Position numbers and translations under genes: made by a program. 37,842 nucleotides of DNA from Sporolactobacillus inulinus (GTDB lineage Bacteria; Bacillota; Bacilli; Bacillales; Sporolactobacillaceae): positions 1 through 37,842 of the forward strand of contig NZ_BJMS01000035.1 in the NCBI RefSeq assembly GCF_006539285.1. The letters run 5' to 3'. Below, one piece after another: positions 16,429-24,454 of the stretch. The notes under the pieces are model-generated. The model searched no databases. It was not told the origin of the DNA and saw only the letters and a list, made by a program, of their open reading frames with translations. How positions within the stretch are numbered: position 1 is the stretch's first letter; each line of letters starts with the position of its first letter.

Positions 16429-16832
16429 CATTCTCGTTTCAACAGCTTGGTATTGGCAATGTACAGTGCTGCAACAAGAACGAGAATAGCGATGGAATAC
16501 AGCAATACCGAATGCGGGTCATCATGGCTAACGATAATTAGTCGTACAATCGCAGTCACGCCGATATAGACAAAGTAACGAAGCGGAAAATGGTAATGCG
16601 CTTGAAAGTATTTGATAATCAGCGCAATAAATTCGAAGTAAAGAAAGAAGACAAGTATGCCTTCAAGCAAATGGTAATAGGAAGCATTTTCGTTCAAGAA
16701 TAGATAGGTGAAAAACGAATACGTCTCTTTGATCAGTGCAACACTGAGCACAACCGCTAAAGCAATTAAGACCAGATTCAAAATCCATTGAAGTCCAGTA
16801 GTAATCAGCCAATCCAGCTTATATCGCTTCAT
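16428..16832 (-). CDS. psiE: PsiE-family membrane protein
   Basis: A 134-residue protein of the phosphate-starvation-inducible PsiE family, with four hydrophobic segments (about 11-32, 55-77, 83-100 and 108-127). The family-type stretches [37 protein letters not shown] and a terminal YIANTKLL are present. The biochemical role of PsiE is unknown. It lies 24 bp downstream of the small membrane protein and XRE regulator genes and probably shares their transcript. GGAGGCG precedes the ATG. Confidence 0.88.
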   Translation of the reverse strand: MKRYKLDWLITTGLQWILNLVLIALAVVLSVALIKETYSFFTYLFLNENASYYHLLEGILVFFLYFEFIALIIKYFQAHYHFPLRYFVYIGVTAIVRLIIVSHDDPHSVLLYSIAILVLVAALYIANTKLLKRE

Positions 16833-16856
16833 CGCTTCGCCTCCATTCCCATAGGC

Positions 16857-17324
16857 TCACAAGTAGATCTTTCGGATAGTTAAATAGTACACAATGACTT
16901 GAACCAGAGGAAGCAACAAAGCAACAAGAATGGGATAGACCGGAAGCACATGAATCACTAGCGGATAGAAACATAACAATCCTGCACAAATCGGCGCCCC
17001 CACCCATAGCGCGATAAAGGAAGCATGCGATGCAGAAGCGGTAATCGAGCGCTCCCTTTCATCCTTGGCCGGGGTAATCAGTGGATAGATCCAGAACGGC
17101 AAACGCTTTTTCCTCCGATTCCATAAATGATCAATCGCTTCAACGATTCCTAAAAGGAGTATGGGGACAAACCAAGCAAGGTGCAGGGTAACGCTGTAGG
17201 CACTCCTGTTTTCATTGATCAGTAAGGCGAGCCCGCGCGTCAGTTCGACCAGCGGAATCATAGCCATGCCAAAAGCGCAAAGTGTACTTAAAGACATTGC
17301 AAACGAAAACCAAAGCCGCTTCAT
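16857..17324 (-). CDS. Four-segment membrane protein paired with an XRE regulator
   Basis: A 155-residue membrane protein of unknown function with hydrophobic segments near residues 8-32, 45-64, 103-125 and 129-149. The loop before the third segment contains PAKDERERSITASASHASF. This DER(E)xxI..kA pattern is shared by DUF2178-like proteins that are commonly paired with small Cro/CI regulators. Its ATG overlaps the stop of the regulator by 4 bp, so translation is coupled. Such pairs are common in Firmicutes but their role has not been worked out. Confidence 0.75.
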   Translation of the reverse strand: MKRLWFSFAMSLSTLCAFGMAMIPLVELTRGLALLINENRSAYSVTLHLAWFVPILLLGIVEAIDHLWNRRKKRLPFWIYPLITPAKDERERSITASASHASFIALWVGAPICAGLLCFYPLVIHVLPVYPILVALLLPLVQVIVYYLTIRKIYL

Positions 17325-17542
17325 TGTTCAGCCACTCCTTTTTCTAATTGAAAAACCTTCTCCGCCGGCAAATGAAGCGCCTCGCAAATTTGCAGGCCGA
17401 GCAAGAGAGACGGAACATAGTTGCCTCTCTCTATCGCAGCGATCGTCTGCCGCGTGACACCGACCTGCGCGCCCAATTGTTCTTGCGTCAAACCGTAACG
17501 TGCACGAAGTTCTTTAACCCGATTTTGAAGTTGAACAGTCAA
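17321..17542 (-). CDS. Small XRE/Cro-CI-type HTH regulator
   Basis: A 73-residue DNA-binding protein consisting of almost only the HTH: QNRVKELRARYGLTQEQL, then VGVTRQTIAAIERG, then PSLLLGLQICEALHLPAEKVFQLE. The start is set at the TTG (17542), with GGAG nine bases upstream. A longer reading frame reaches 17662, but it runs through a terminator hairpin and lacks family similarity. It heads the unit XRE / membrane protein / psiE and probably regulates it. Confidence 0.85.
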   Translation of the reverse strand: MTVQLQNRVKELRARYGLTQEQLGAQVGVTRQTIAAIERGNYVPSLLLGLQICEALHLPAEKVFQLEKGVAEQ

Positions 17543-17591
17543 TTTTACCGCTCCAGATCGTTTATGAAACGTAATGTTAAATACACTTAAC

Positions 17592-17656
17592 ATTTTAAAC
17601 AAAGAAAAAAGCAGCGTCAAGCCTCGTGTTTTTACGCGAAGCTTGCACTGCTTGTC
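17592..17656 (-). terminator. Terminator of the metQNI operon
   Basis: An imperfect stem, AAGCAGCGTCAAGC against GCTTGCACTGCTT with one bulge, is followed on the minus strand by a T-rich tract (the complement of AAAGAAAAAA at 17601-17610). It lies just beyond the metI stop. Confidence 0.75.
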
Positions 17657-17668
17657 TTTCATGGATTA

Positions 17669-18334
17669 TTAATTTTTCTTCAATCGACGGGCAATCAGGT
17701 TGCCGACCGATTGAACGATTTGAACAATAATGATCAAAATAATAATGACCGCGTACATCACATCCGGCTGGAACCGCACATAACCAAATTGATAAGCCAA
17801 GTCGCCTAGTCCTCCGGCACCGACAAATCCAGCCATAGCGGTTTCACCAATCAAACCAATGATCGCAATCGTCAGGCCAAGAATAATCGACGAACGTGCT
17901 TCGCGAATGATGACGTGCCAAATAATTTTCGGGGTTGAAATCCCCATCGATTGATACGCTTCGATGACGCCTTTGCTCACTTCGAGCATTGCCGTTTCAA
18001 GCAAACGGGCAATATAAGGTGCGCAAGCAACGACCAGCGGAACAATTACCCCTTTCACACCAATCGTTGTTCCAACTACCGATTTTGTGAACGGAAGCAG
18101 GAAGAACAGCAAGATAATAAATGGGATCGAACGGATCACGTTGATCAAGGAATTCACAATCGTAAAGGCTATAGGATTGTCCCACTGCCCGTTTCTACGT
18201 GTTAAGACCAGCAGAACTCCTAACGGAAGACCAATAAGGATGGAAAACGCAAGCGAAATCAAGGTCATTTGCGTTGTCTGAATAAAGGCATCCCAAATGG
18301 AGCCGCCCCATTCATTTAAAAAACCAGCCATCAC
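17669..18334 (-). CDS. metI: Methionine ABC transporter permease
   Basis: A 221-residue permease of the MetI/MetP family with five to six membrane segments. Family runs are WDAFIQTTQMTLISLAFSILIGLPLGVLLVLT, NVIRSIPFIILLFFLLPFTK, the EAA loop (EAYQSMGISTPKIIWHVIIREA) and the AMAGFVGAGGLGDLAYQFGYVRF ending. The ATG overlaps the metN stop (ATGA). It is the last gene of the S-box-controlled metQ-metN-metI operon for methionine import. Confidence 0.95.
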   Translation of the reverse strand: MMAGFLNEWGGSIWDAFIQTTQMTLISLAFSILIGLPLGVLLVLTRRNGQWDNPIAFTIVNSLINVIRSIPFIILLFFLLPFTKSVVGTTIGVKGVIVPLVVACAPYIARLLETAMLEVSKGVIEAYQSMGISTPKIIWHVIIREARSSIILGLTIAIIGLIGETAMAGFVGAGGLGDLAYQFGYVRFQPDVMYAVIIILIIIVQIVQSVGNLIARRLKKN

Positions 18335-19344
18335 GCATTCACCTCTTCCACAAGAACATCCTGTTCATGTAAAAATTTCACGGCAGTCTCAACCTTGCTT
18401 TGATCTCCTTTGATATGGACAAGCAGATTACCAACCGATTGATCTTTCAGCTGATCAATCCCTCCGGCAATGATGCTCGGCAGCACGTCAAATTGTTTGG
18501 CCAATGTAGCAAGCACCGGATCTTTGGAGGATTCGCCAAGAAAGGTTAATTTGACTAACTTTCCGGTTTTTAGCAGTTCGCCTCTAAGCTGCGCGGGGAT
18601 CGCAAACTTGGCTTCATTACTGATAAACCGCTTCGTCATTGCCTGCTGCGGGCGTGTGAACACATCAACAACCGACCCTTGTTCAACGACCTTGCCGTTT
18701 TCCATGACTGCGACACGGTCACAAATACGCTGAATGACATTCAATTCGTGTGTGATCAAAAAGATTGTAATCCCCAACTCTTTATTGACCCGAAGCAGCA
18801 GTTCCAAAATGGCATCCGTTGTGTTCGGATCGAGCGCGCTGGTTGCTTCATCACTCAGCAAAATTTCAGGTTCATGAGCGAGCGCCCGAGCGATTGCCAC
18901 GCGCTGTTTCTGCCCACCGGACAATTGGCTTGGAAAGGCATTGCGGCGATCCGTCAACCCGACAATATCCAGGTACTTCTCTGCGCGCTGCTTGATTTCA
19001 TCTTTTGGCACGCCTTCCAGACGCAGCGGTGTTGCGATATTTTCATAAACCGTTGCCGTCTCCAGCAAATTATAGCCTTGAAAAATCATGCCAATTTTCC
19101 GTCTCAGCTTCCGCAAATCTTTTTTATTCAAAGTCAGCACATTGCGGTCTTCAACGAACACCTTGCCGTTGGTCGGACGTTCAAGCAGATTAATGCATCG
19201 AATCAGTGTACTTTTTCCCGCACCGCTGAAACCAATGACTCCGAAAATTTCACCTTTATTCACCTCAAGGGATACATCCTTCAAGGCTTCTATTTTATTT
19301 TTACCGACACGAAAAGTCTTCGAAATATGCTCTAGCTTAATCAA
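18331..19344 (-). CDS. metN: Methionine ABC transporter ATP-binding protein with NIL domain
   Basis: A 337-residue ATPase. Walker A GFSGAGKST, Q-loop MIFQGYNLLETATV, signature [15 protein letters not shown], Walker B LLSDEATSALDPNT and VVEQGSVVDVFTRPQ are typical of MetN. Residues from about 265 form the C-terminal NIL/ferredoxin-like domain, which binds methionine and inhibits transport in this family. The start codon is TTG, eight bases after AAGGAGG. It lies 13 bp after metQ and overlaps metI by 4 bp. Confidence 0.95.
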   Translation of the reverse strand: MIKLEHISKTFRVGKNKIEALKDVSLEVNKGEIFGVIGFSGAGKSTLIRCINLLERPTNGKVFVEDRNVLTLNKKDLRKLRRKIGMIFQGYNLLETATVYENIATPLRLEGVPKDEIKQRAEKYLDIVGLTDRRNAFPSQLSGGQKQRVAIARALAHEPEILLSDEATSALDPNTTDAILELLLRVNKELGITIFLITHELNVIQRICDRVAVMENGKVVEQGSVVDVFTRPQQAMTKRFISNEAKFAIPAQLRGELLKTGKLVKLTFLGESSKDPVLATLAKQFDVLPSIIAGGIDQLKDQSVGNLLVHIKGDQSKVETAVKFLHEQDVLVEEVNA

Positions 19345-19357
19345 AAAGGTTTCCTCC

Positions 19358-20176
19358 TTACCAAGCAGGAACTACAGAGCCTCCAAATTTCTTCTCAATG
19401 AAGTCCTTAACTTCTTTTGATTGGTAATATTTTTTCAGTTGTTTGACAACTTTGTCATTCTTATTATCGGTACGAACAACGAAATAGTTAGGGTATGGAT
19501 TGTTTTTGAGCGGTTCATGGAAAATTGAATCGTTCAGAACGGTTAAACCGGCACCCATGGCAAAGTTTGTATTAATCGCTGATGCAGCGACTTCGTTTAG
19601 CTGCGCCGGAAGCTGTGCTGCGTCCATTTCGATGATCTGTAGTTTTTTCGGGTTGCTAATCACATCGCGTTTTGTCGATGTCACATTGGAACCTTTTTTC
19701 AGCTTGATCACACCGGCTTTTTCAAACAGCTGCAGTCCGCGCAGTTCATTTGCCGGGTCGTTTGGAACGGCAATCTTGTCGCCTTTTTTCAGTTCATCAA
19801 GGTTTTTGATTTTCTTGGAATAGATCCCCATCGGGAAGGCAACCGTTTTGAAAACATCGGTGATCTTATAGCCTTTATTTTCGATCTGATTCTTCAAAAA
19901 TGGCATGGTTTGATAGCTGTTTGCATCCAAATTTTTATCATTCAGTGCGATATTAGGCTGATTGTAGTCATTGAATACTTTTAAATGAATCGTCAATCCG
20001 TCTTTCTTAGCAAGTTTAGCCACTTGTTCCATCACTTCCTGATGGGGTCCGCCGGTCACACCAACCGTTATTTCTTTCTCACTTAATCCATTTGAGGAGC
20101 TGCTGCCGCACGCGGCGAGTACAAAAATTAAAGAAAGGGCCAATAGTGCTGAAATCGCTGAAGTGATTCGTTTCAA
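19358..20176 (-). CDS. metQ: Methionine-binding lipoprotein
   Basis: A 272-residue NlpA-family lipoprotein. The signal peptide ends in the lipobox LAAC, with the acylated Cys near residue 23, followed by a Gly/Ser linker. Family runs are VTGGPHQEVMEQVAKLAKKDG, KVFNDYNQPNIALNDKNLDANSYQ in part, and AVPNDPANELRGLQLFEKAGVI. It captures methionine outside the membrane for MetNI. First gene of the operon, behind an S-box riboswitch and a consensus promoter. Confidence 0.95.
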   Translation of the reverse strand: MKRITSAISALLALSLIFVLAACGSSSSNGLSEKEITVGVTGGPHQEVMEQVAKLAKKDGLTIHLKVFNDYNQPNIALNDKNLDANSYQTMPFLKNQIENKGYKITDVFKTVAFPMGIYSKKIKNLDELKKGDKIAVPNDPANELRGLQLFEKAGVIKLKKGSNVTSTKRDVISNPKKLQIIEMDAAQLPAQLNEVAASAINTNFAMGAGLTVLNDSIFHEPLKNNPYPNYFVVRTDNKNDKVVKQLKKYYQSKEVKDFIEKKFGGSVVPAW

Positions 20177-20261
20177 GATGTCTTCCTCCTGTTTCTATAT
20201 AAGAATAGTATGAATTCTAACCGTAACATTCCTTCCCAGCTTCCATTCTATGAGATCTCGG

Positions 20262-20297
20262 AAAAAATAAAGGCTTCCCCCGATAAGAGAGAAGCCT
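20262..20297 (-). terminator. Terminator of the S-box leader
   Basis: On the minus strand AGGCTTC...GAAGCCT (20291-20297 with 20271-20277) is followed by TTTATTTTTTC. The loop contains CTCTTATC, complementary to the 3' strand of riboswitch P1, which provides the alternative antiterminator pairing. Confidence 0.88.
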
Positions 20298-20319
20298 GTG
20301 TCATCCGTATCTTCTCTTA

Positions 20320-20422
20320 TCTCTCAAAATCCATTTGGATTCTGCAGGAATTGGCACCTAAATGTCTCCATTTGGTTGCCGGGTTTCATCGGGCCAGTCC
20401 CTCCGCCGCTCTGGATAAGAAG
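20320..20422 (-). ncRNA. SAM-I (S-box) riboswitch
   Basis: Read on the minus strand, the conserved blocks occur in order: TTATCCAGAG, GGAGGGACTGGCCC, TGAAACCCGGCAACC, GGTGCCAATTCCTGCAG, and the closing GAGAGATAAGAG. With SAM bound, P1 forms and the downstream terminator folds, switching off metQNI. It lies between the promoter at 20445-20473 and metQ. Confidence 0.97.
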
Positions 20423-20444
20423 TATTTAATTGGTTAGTGGTTTG

Positions 20445-20473
20445 ATTGTACCGCGAAATGCGCTCCCTGTCAA
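20445..20473 (-). promoter_or_regulatory. Sigma-A promoter of the metQNI operon
   Basis: On the minus strand TTGACA (20468-20473), an exact 17-bp spacer, then TACAAT (20445-20450). It starts the S-box leader. Confidence 0.93.
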
Positions 20474-20509
20474 AGTATTCTTGACCATCTCGCCACAACG
20501 AACGGAACC

Positions 20510-21517
20510 TTATTTTTCCAAAGATACATTGCTTGCATAGCCTTGTGGATGGCTGCTGTGCCAAGCCCATGCATCGGCCAGAATTTCCGGTATATTGGTA
20601 TGCTGCGGCTTCCAGCCAAGCACGCTTTTTGCCTTTTTCGGTGAAGCGATTAAGGTGCTCGGATCCCCGGCGCGACGCGGTGCCAATTCAGCAGGAATTG
20701 TTTTACCGGTTACTTTTCGAGCAGCATCAATGATTTCTTTAACCGAGAAGCCTTCGCTGGATCCGAGATTAAATACGTCGCTCTTGCCGCCATCAAATAG
20801 GTAGCGCAGAGCGAGACGGTGGGCGGCAATCAGGTCTTCAATGTGCACGTAGTCGCGAACGCAGGTCCCGTCTTTGGTCGCATAGTCGTCGCCGAAAATT
20901 GAAATATGGTCGCGCTCTCCGGCTGCAACTTGCAGCACAATTGGAATCAGGTGCGTTTCCGGATGGTGATCCTCGCCGATTTTGCCCGATTTGCTTGCGC
21001 CGGCGACGTTAAAATAACGCAGTGCAACAAAGCGCATGCCATAAGCACGGTCGCACCATTTCATCATTTTTTCCATCGTCAGTTTCGATTCACCGTATGG
21101 ATTTGTCGGTTTCGTCGGCATTTCTTCTGTGATCGGCACAACTTCCGGTTCTCCGTATGTAGCAGCGGTCGATGAGAAAACAATATGATTCACATTGTTT
21201 TCGTGCATCGTTTCAAGCAGTACCTGCATCCCGTAGACATTATTATTGAAATACTTCAATGGCTTTTCTACGGATTCGCCAACCAGTGAATTTGCGGCGA
21301 AATGAATGACGCCTTTAATGGTTTCCTTTTTAAAAACAGAATCTAAGCATGCTTTATCACGAATATCGCCTTGATAAAATTTTGCTTTCGGGTGTAAGGC
21401 TTCCTTGTGACCCGTTTGCAAGTTATCAACGACAACGACGTCTTCTCCGGCATCGATCAGCTGGTAAACGGCGTGTGAGCCAATGTAACCCGCACCGCCT
21501 AATACTAAAATAGACAT
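20510..21517 (-). CDS. galE: UDP-glucose 4-epimerase
   Basis: A 335-residue extended short-chain dehydrogenase/reductase. The NAD-binding [10 protein letters not shown] lies at residues 7-16, the catalytic Ser/Thr is in [12 protein letters not shown], and the Tyr/Lys pair is in [13 protein letters not shown]. The substrate-binding region RYFNVAGA is followed by [22 protein letters not shown], typical of GalE. It interconverts UDP-glucose and UDP-galactose for cell-surface sugars and galactose use. No galK or galT is nearby, so a role in polysaccharide precursor supply is likely. Confidence 0.96.
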   Translation of the reverse strand: MSILVLGGAGYIGSHAVYQLIDAGEDVVVVDNLQTGHKEALHPKAKFYQGDIRDKACLDSVFKKETIKGVIHFAANSLVGESVEKPLKYFNNNVYGMQVLLETMHENNVNHIVFSSTAATYGEPEVVPITEEMPTKPTNPYGESKLTMEKMMKWCDRAYGMRFVALRYFNVAGASKSGKIGEDHHPETHLIPIVLQVAAGERDHISIFGDDYATKDGTCVRDYVHIEDLIAAHRLALRYLFDGGKSDVFNLGSSEGFSVKEIIDAARKVTGKTIPAELAPRRAGDPSTLIASPKKAKSVLGWKPQHTNIPEILADAWAWHSSHPQGYASNVSLEK

Positions 21518-21584
21518 AGATAACCCCTTCCAGACTTTTACTATTTATTATTATTTTCTACCTAATTGTAACGGTTGACAAGAC

Positions 21585-23126
21585 TTATTCTGCGCCTTCC
21601 ACGAAATTAATTGCAAGCGATGCTTTGAGTGCACGTTCCAGATGCTTTTTGTGCCGCTGAGCCGCTTGCGCTTCAAAATAAGCGTCGCCATGGTAGTAAG
21701 CAATAATACGCAGCTTCTTCTTTGTCATCTTTACCGAAAGCCGATCAACCACATGCAGTTTCGTGCGGTCAAAGTCGTGGGCCAGCCGCAGCACAGCGCC
21801 AAGTAGCTCATACAACTTCAACTCATCTTTCGTGACCAGCTTCTGAAAGGGTTTGGCATAATCGGCGAGGCGGGACCGATTTTTAAACGAAGCGACCAGA
21901 GCAACCGCCAAACGGTTGTGATGACTGATCCCGTTAATATTCATGTTCGTGAGTAAATAAAAGGTTTGTGCACTGCTTGATTCATTATTTATGAATTCGC
22001 CTAAATAGGCTAAATCCGCGCTATGGGAGAGCACCCAGGCAATTCGTTCCTCTGAAGCCGTCGTTCCCTTAATAAAATCCATGATGCCCATTAAAATCTG
22101 GAAGGCTAATTTCTTTACATAGGCCGTGTGGGCACTGTCTAAATTGAAATCGCGCCGGAGCTGTCGCAAACTTTCATTGAGTACATACGGAATGCGCACC
22201 TGTCTGCGCTGCTTAAGTACCCATTCGTAGAAAACACCTTCGCGCAGCCCTTCACTGCTGAGCATGAATGATTCGCCCTCATTCATTTTCACCAGTGTAT
22301 TAATGACGGCTGCTGCAGGCAGGATTATATCAGAGCGGTCTTTTGACAGCCCATCCATCGTTTCCCGCTCTTCAATACTCATTTTCGCCAACACGTTTGT
22401 CAATCGATTCAGCCGCTCTCGTGGCATCGTATACTGATGTAATCCGACCATCGGATAATGCTCGCGAATCTGATCGATACGCGCCAGATTTCTCGCCGTC
22501 CCGCCAATACCGATAATCGGAAGTCGGTTGCCGCTCAGCCAGTCCACTTCGGAAAAATTATTTTTGATGTAAGTCTCCAACCGATCACCTGCATCAGCAG
22601 CGCCATTTTTATAGAAGCTCTGATACAAGGTTACCGCGCCAAACGCAAACGAATGCGAATGAATCAGACGGCGGTTTCGAAACATCGTTACTTCGGTACT
22701 TCCTCCGCCGATGTCAATGGTGATCCCATCCTCAACATACGTTGAGTTAATCACTGCCAAATAGCCATAGAACGCTTCTTGTAGACCGGGCAATAGCCGT
22801 ATCGAAAGTCCGGTTTCCTCCCGTACTTGTTGAAATACAGCCTCCCGGTTCTTGGCCTTTCGCATCGCTGCTGTAGCAAACGCATCGACAAGCTGCACGT
22901 CGCTTTCTCGTTCAATAATAAACTGAAACCGTCTCAGAACGGAAAGAAGTACAGAGATGCCTTGTTCACTTAATCGCTCTTGTTCATCTATGTAGTTGCT
23001 TAATCGGGCGACTGCTTTAAAATTCATCATTTCTTTGGAAAAGAAATCTCGATCAATACCGACAATCACAAGCCTTATTGAATTTGATCCAATGTCGATC
23101 ATTGCGTGTTTTTGTGAGATGTCCAA
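21585..23126 (-). CDS. ppx: Ppx/GppA-type exopolyphosphatase
   Basis: A 513-residue protein with the ASKHA-fold Ppx/GppA domain in residues 1-310: phosphate-1 loop MIDIGSNSIRLVIVGI, then GITIDIGGGSTEVTMF and GIGGTARNLARI. A C-terminal HD-like helical domain follows (about 320-500, with SHSADLAYLGEF and NGISHHNRLAVALVA). It removes phosphate from polyphosphate chains, or pppGpp in related enzymes. TTG start at 23126 supported by AGGAGGG at the right distance. It lies downstream of the polyphosphate kinase gene, with 152 bp between them holding an 18-bp tandem repeat, so the two genes make opposite halves of a polyphosphate cycle. Confidence 0.93.
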   Translation of the reverse strand: MDISQKHAMIDIGSNSIRLVIVGIDRDFFSKEMMNFKAVARLSNYIDEQERLSEQGISVLLSVLRRFQFIIERESDVQLVDAFATAAMRKAKNREAVFQQVREETGLSIRLLPGLQEAFYGYLAVINSTYVEDGITIDIGGGSTEVTMFRNRRLIHSHSFAFGAVTLYQSFYKNGAADAGDRLETYIKNNFSEVDWLSGNRLPIIGIGGTARNLARIDQIREHYPMVGLHQYTMPRERLNRLTNVLAKMSIEERETMDGLSKDRSDIILPAAAVINTLVKMNEGESFMLSSEGLREGVFYEWVLKQRRQVRIPYVLNESLRQLRRDFNLDSAHTAYVKKLAFQILMGIMDFIKGTTASEERIAWVLSHSADLAYLGEFINNESSSAQTFYLLTNMNINGISHHNRLAVALVASFKNRSRLADYAKPFQKLVTKDELKLYELLGAVLRLAHDFDRTKLHVVDRLSVKMTKKKLRIIAYYHGDAYFEAQAAQRHKKHLERALKASLAINFVEGAE

Positions 23127-23172
23127 GTCATTCCCTCCTGCCCGCTATCCTAGGGAAACGCGCGGTTCACCG

Positions 23173-23208
23173 AAATATCCTTCATGAAAAAAATATCCTT
23201 CATGTAAA
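23173..23208. repeat. 18-bp tandem repeat upstream of ppx
   Basis: AAATATCCTTCATG plus four further bases occurs twice head to tail (23173-23190 and 23191-23208) with one difference. On the minus strand each copy carries an AAGGATA motif. It may be a duplicated operator or simple slippage. Confidence 0.8.
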
Positions 23209-23278
23209 AGTATAGCGTAAAGAAGATGAACTCGGTATCAAAAGGGCATATTCTCAATAAAAAGCGACTTGTGAATTT

Positions 23279-24049
23279 TTAGCTTTCTCTTTTTAATGGA
23301 ACGGGAATCTCATCTTGGCTCACACCGTTTGCTTTTAGATGCTCCTTAATTGATTTCGTCATCTCTTTCAAGATCGCAATGCGTGCAAACCATTTATTAT
23401 TTGCCGGCACAATAGTCCACGGAGCCTCAACCGTATCGGTTTTTGCAAACATGTCTTCTGCCGCAACCGCATACTCATCCCACTTTGCACGATTCCGCCA
23501 GTCCTCATCGGTTATTTTCCATTTTTTCAGTGGATCGGACGCACGCTTTTTGAAGCGTTTGTACTGCTCATCTTTTGTGCAGTGCAGCCAGAATTTATGA
23601 ATCAAATAGCGGTCGCAAGTCAGCATGCGTTCAAATTCATTGATCTCTTCATAGGCGCGGCTCCATTCATCCGGTTTCGCCAGCTGTTCCACGCGTTCGA
23701 CAAGCACGCGCCCGTACCATGAACGATCAAAAATAGCAATTTGTCCATATTGAGGGATTTTGCGCCAAAACCGCTGCATATAGTGATAGCGTTTTTCATG
23801 TGGCGCCGGGGCGGAAATCGGCCAGACGCGTACGCCCCTCGGATCAAGATTGGCAACCGCCCGCTTAATGGCTCCTCCTTTCCCACTCGCGTCCCATCCT
23901 TCAAAGACAAACAGAACACCAAGATTTCGCTCGAGCAGCAAGTGTTGCATCGACAGCAGCTTCAACTGATACTTTTTTAATTTTTTTTCGTATTCGTCTT
24001 TATCTGTAATGGATTGGTTTAAATCAACATTAGATAACCGTCCAGACAT
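23279..24049 (-). CDS. Polyphosphate kinase 2 family protein
   Basis: A 256-residue PPK2 (P-loop kinase fold). Walker A FEGWDASGKGGAIKR lies near residues 49-63, followed by DPRGVRVWPISAPAPHEK, Walker B IAIFDRSWYGRVLVERV near 102-118, and the lid region DPLKKWKITDEDWRNRAKWDEY. PPK2 enzymes use polyphosphate to phosphorylate nucleotides (AMP, ADP, GDP). The single-domain length fits class I or III, but the class cannot be assigned by eye. A strong AAAGGAGG precedes the ATG; a second copy of this leader lies 60 bp further upstream. It is paired with the downstream exopolyphosphatase. Confidence 0.93.
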   Translation of the reverse strand: MSGRLSNVDLNQSITDKDEYEKKLKKYQLKLLSMQHLLLERNLGVLFVFEGWDASGKGGAIKRAVANLDPRGVRVWPISAPAPHEKRYHYMQRFWRKIPQYGQIAIFDRSWYGRVLVERVEQLAKPDEWSRAYEEINEFERMLTCDRYLIHKFWLHCTKDEQYKRFKKRASDPLKKWKITDEDWRNRAKWDEYAVAAEDMFAKTDTVEAPWTIVPANNKWFARIAILKEMTKSIKEHLKANGVSQDEIPVPLKRES

Positions 24050-24051
24050 AG

Positions 24052-24129
24052 AAATCCTCCTTTTTGTGCCAAATATGTCCTTAGGTTATGATTTTCGCTT
24101 AATGGTTATCCAAATCCTCCTTTTTTGCC
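24052..24129. repeat. Two near-identical 19-20 bp copies, 60 bp apart, carrying the ppk2 ribosome site
   Basis: AAATCCTCCTTTTTGTGCCA (24052-24071) and AAATCCTCCTTTTTTGCCA (24112-24130) differ by one base and one gap. Read on the minus strand, both contain GGAGGATTT. Only the one next to the gene is followed by a start codon. Confidence 0.75.
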
Positions 24130-24187
24130 ACCATGGAGCGCCCAGGAGCAGGAGGCATATTTTTTTCGAAATTGCTCACACTAGTTC

Positions 24188-24406
24188 TTGGCGGTAACAG
24201 GAACACCATCCGTCAAAAAAACAAAGAAAGCTGTGACGATCGTGGTACAGAAAAAAGACGAGAAAAAGAATCAATCCGCATTCGATCAAGAATTTGCTGA
24301 ACCGCTTGATGAGCATTCGGTAGAAGAACGCGAACGCGCGCAACGCACCGGAGACAGCGAAAAACAAACGAATGGCCTGAACAATCAAAACCATCAAAAT
24401 CACTAA
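24188..24406 (+). CDS. Possible small hydrophilic protein (YfhD-like composition)
   Basis: A 72-residue open frame rich in Lys, Glu and Gln, with EKKNQSAFDQEFAEPLDEH and VEERERAQRTGDSEKQTNG. The middle recalls small YfhD-type proteins (EF.EEL.D..D..A..RA). It ends 9 bp before a strong terminator that suits this strand. Against it: the only start codon is a TTG at 24188 with no ribosome site, while an AGGAGG at 24149-24154 leads into a different frame. It may be a real small gene with a damaged 5' end. Confidence 0.35.
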   Translation: MAVTGTPSVKKTKKAVTIVVQKKDEKKNQSAFDQEFAEPLDEHSVEERERAQRTGDSEKQTNGLNNQNHQNH

Positions 24407-24415
24407 TCCACTAAG

Positions 24416-24452
24416 AAAAAAGCGGAAACCCATTATCGGTTTCCGCTTTTTT
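24416..24452. terminator. Bidirectional terminator
   Basis: A perfect 15-bp stem, AAAAAAGCGGAAACC (24416-24430) with GGTTTCCGCTTTTTT (24438-24452), with a seven-base loop. It ends the DUF711 gene on the minus strand and any small gene on the plus strand. Confidence 0.93.
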
Positions 24453-24454
24453 CG

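Noticed and set aside
17543-17662. N-terminal extension of the XRE regulator
   Set aside because: It passes through the met operon terminator and lacks family similarity; the TTG at 17542 has a proper ribosome site.
24176-24433. 85-codon hydrophobic minus-strand frame
   Set aside because: It runs through the terminator stem, has no ribosome site, and mirrors the hydrophilic plus-strand frame.
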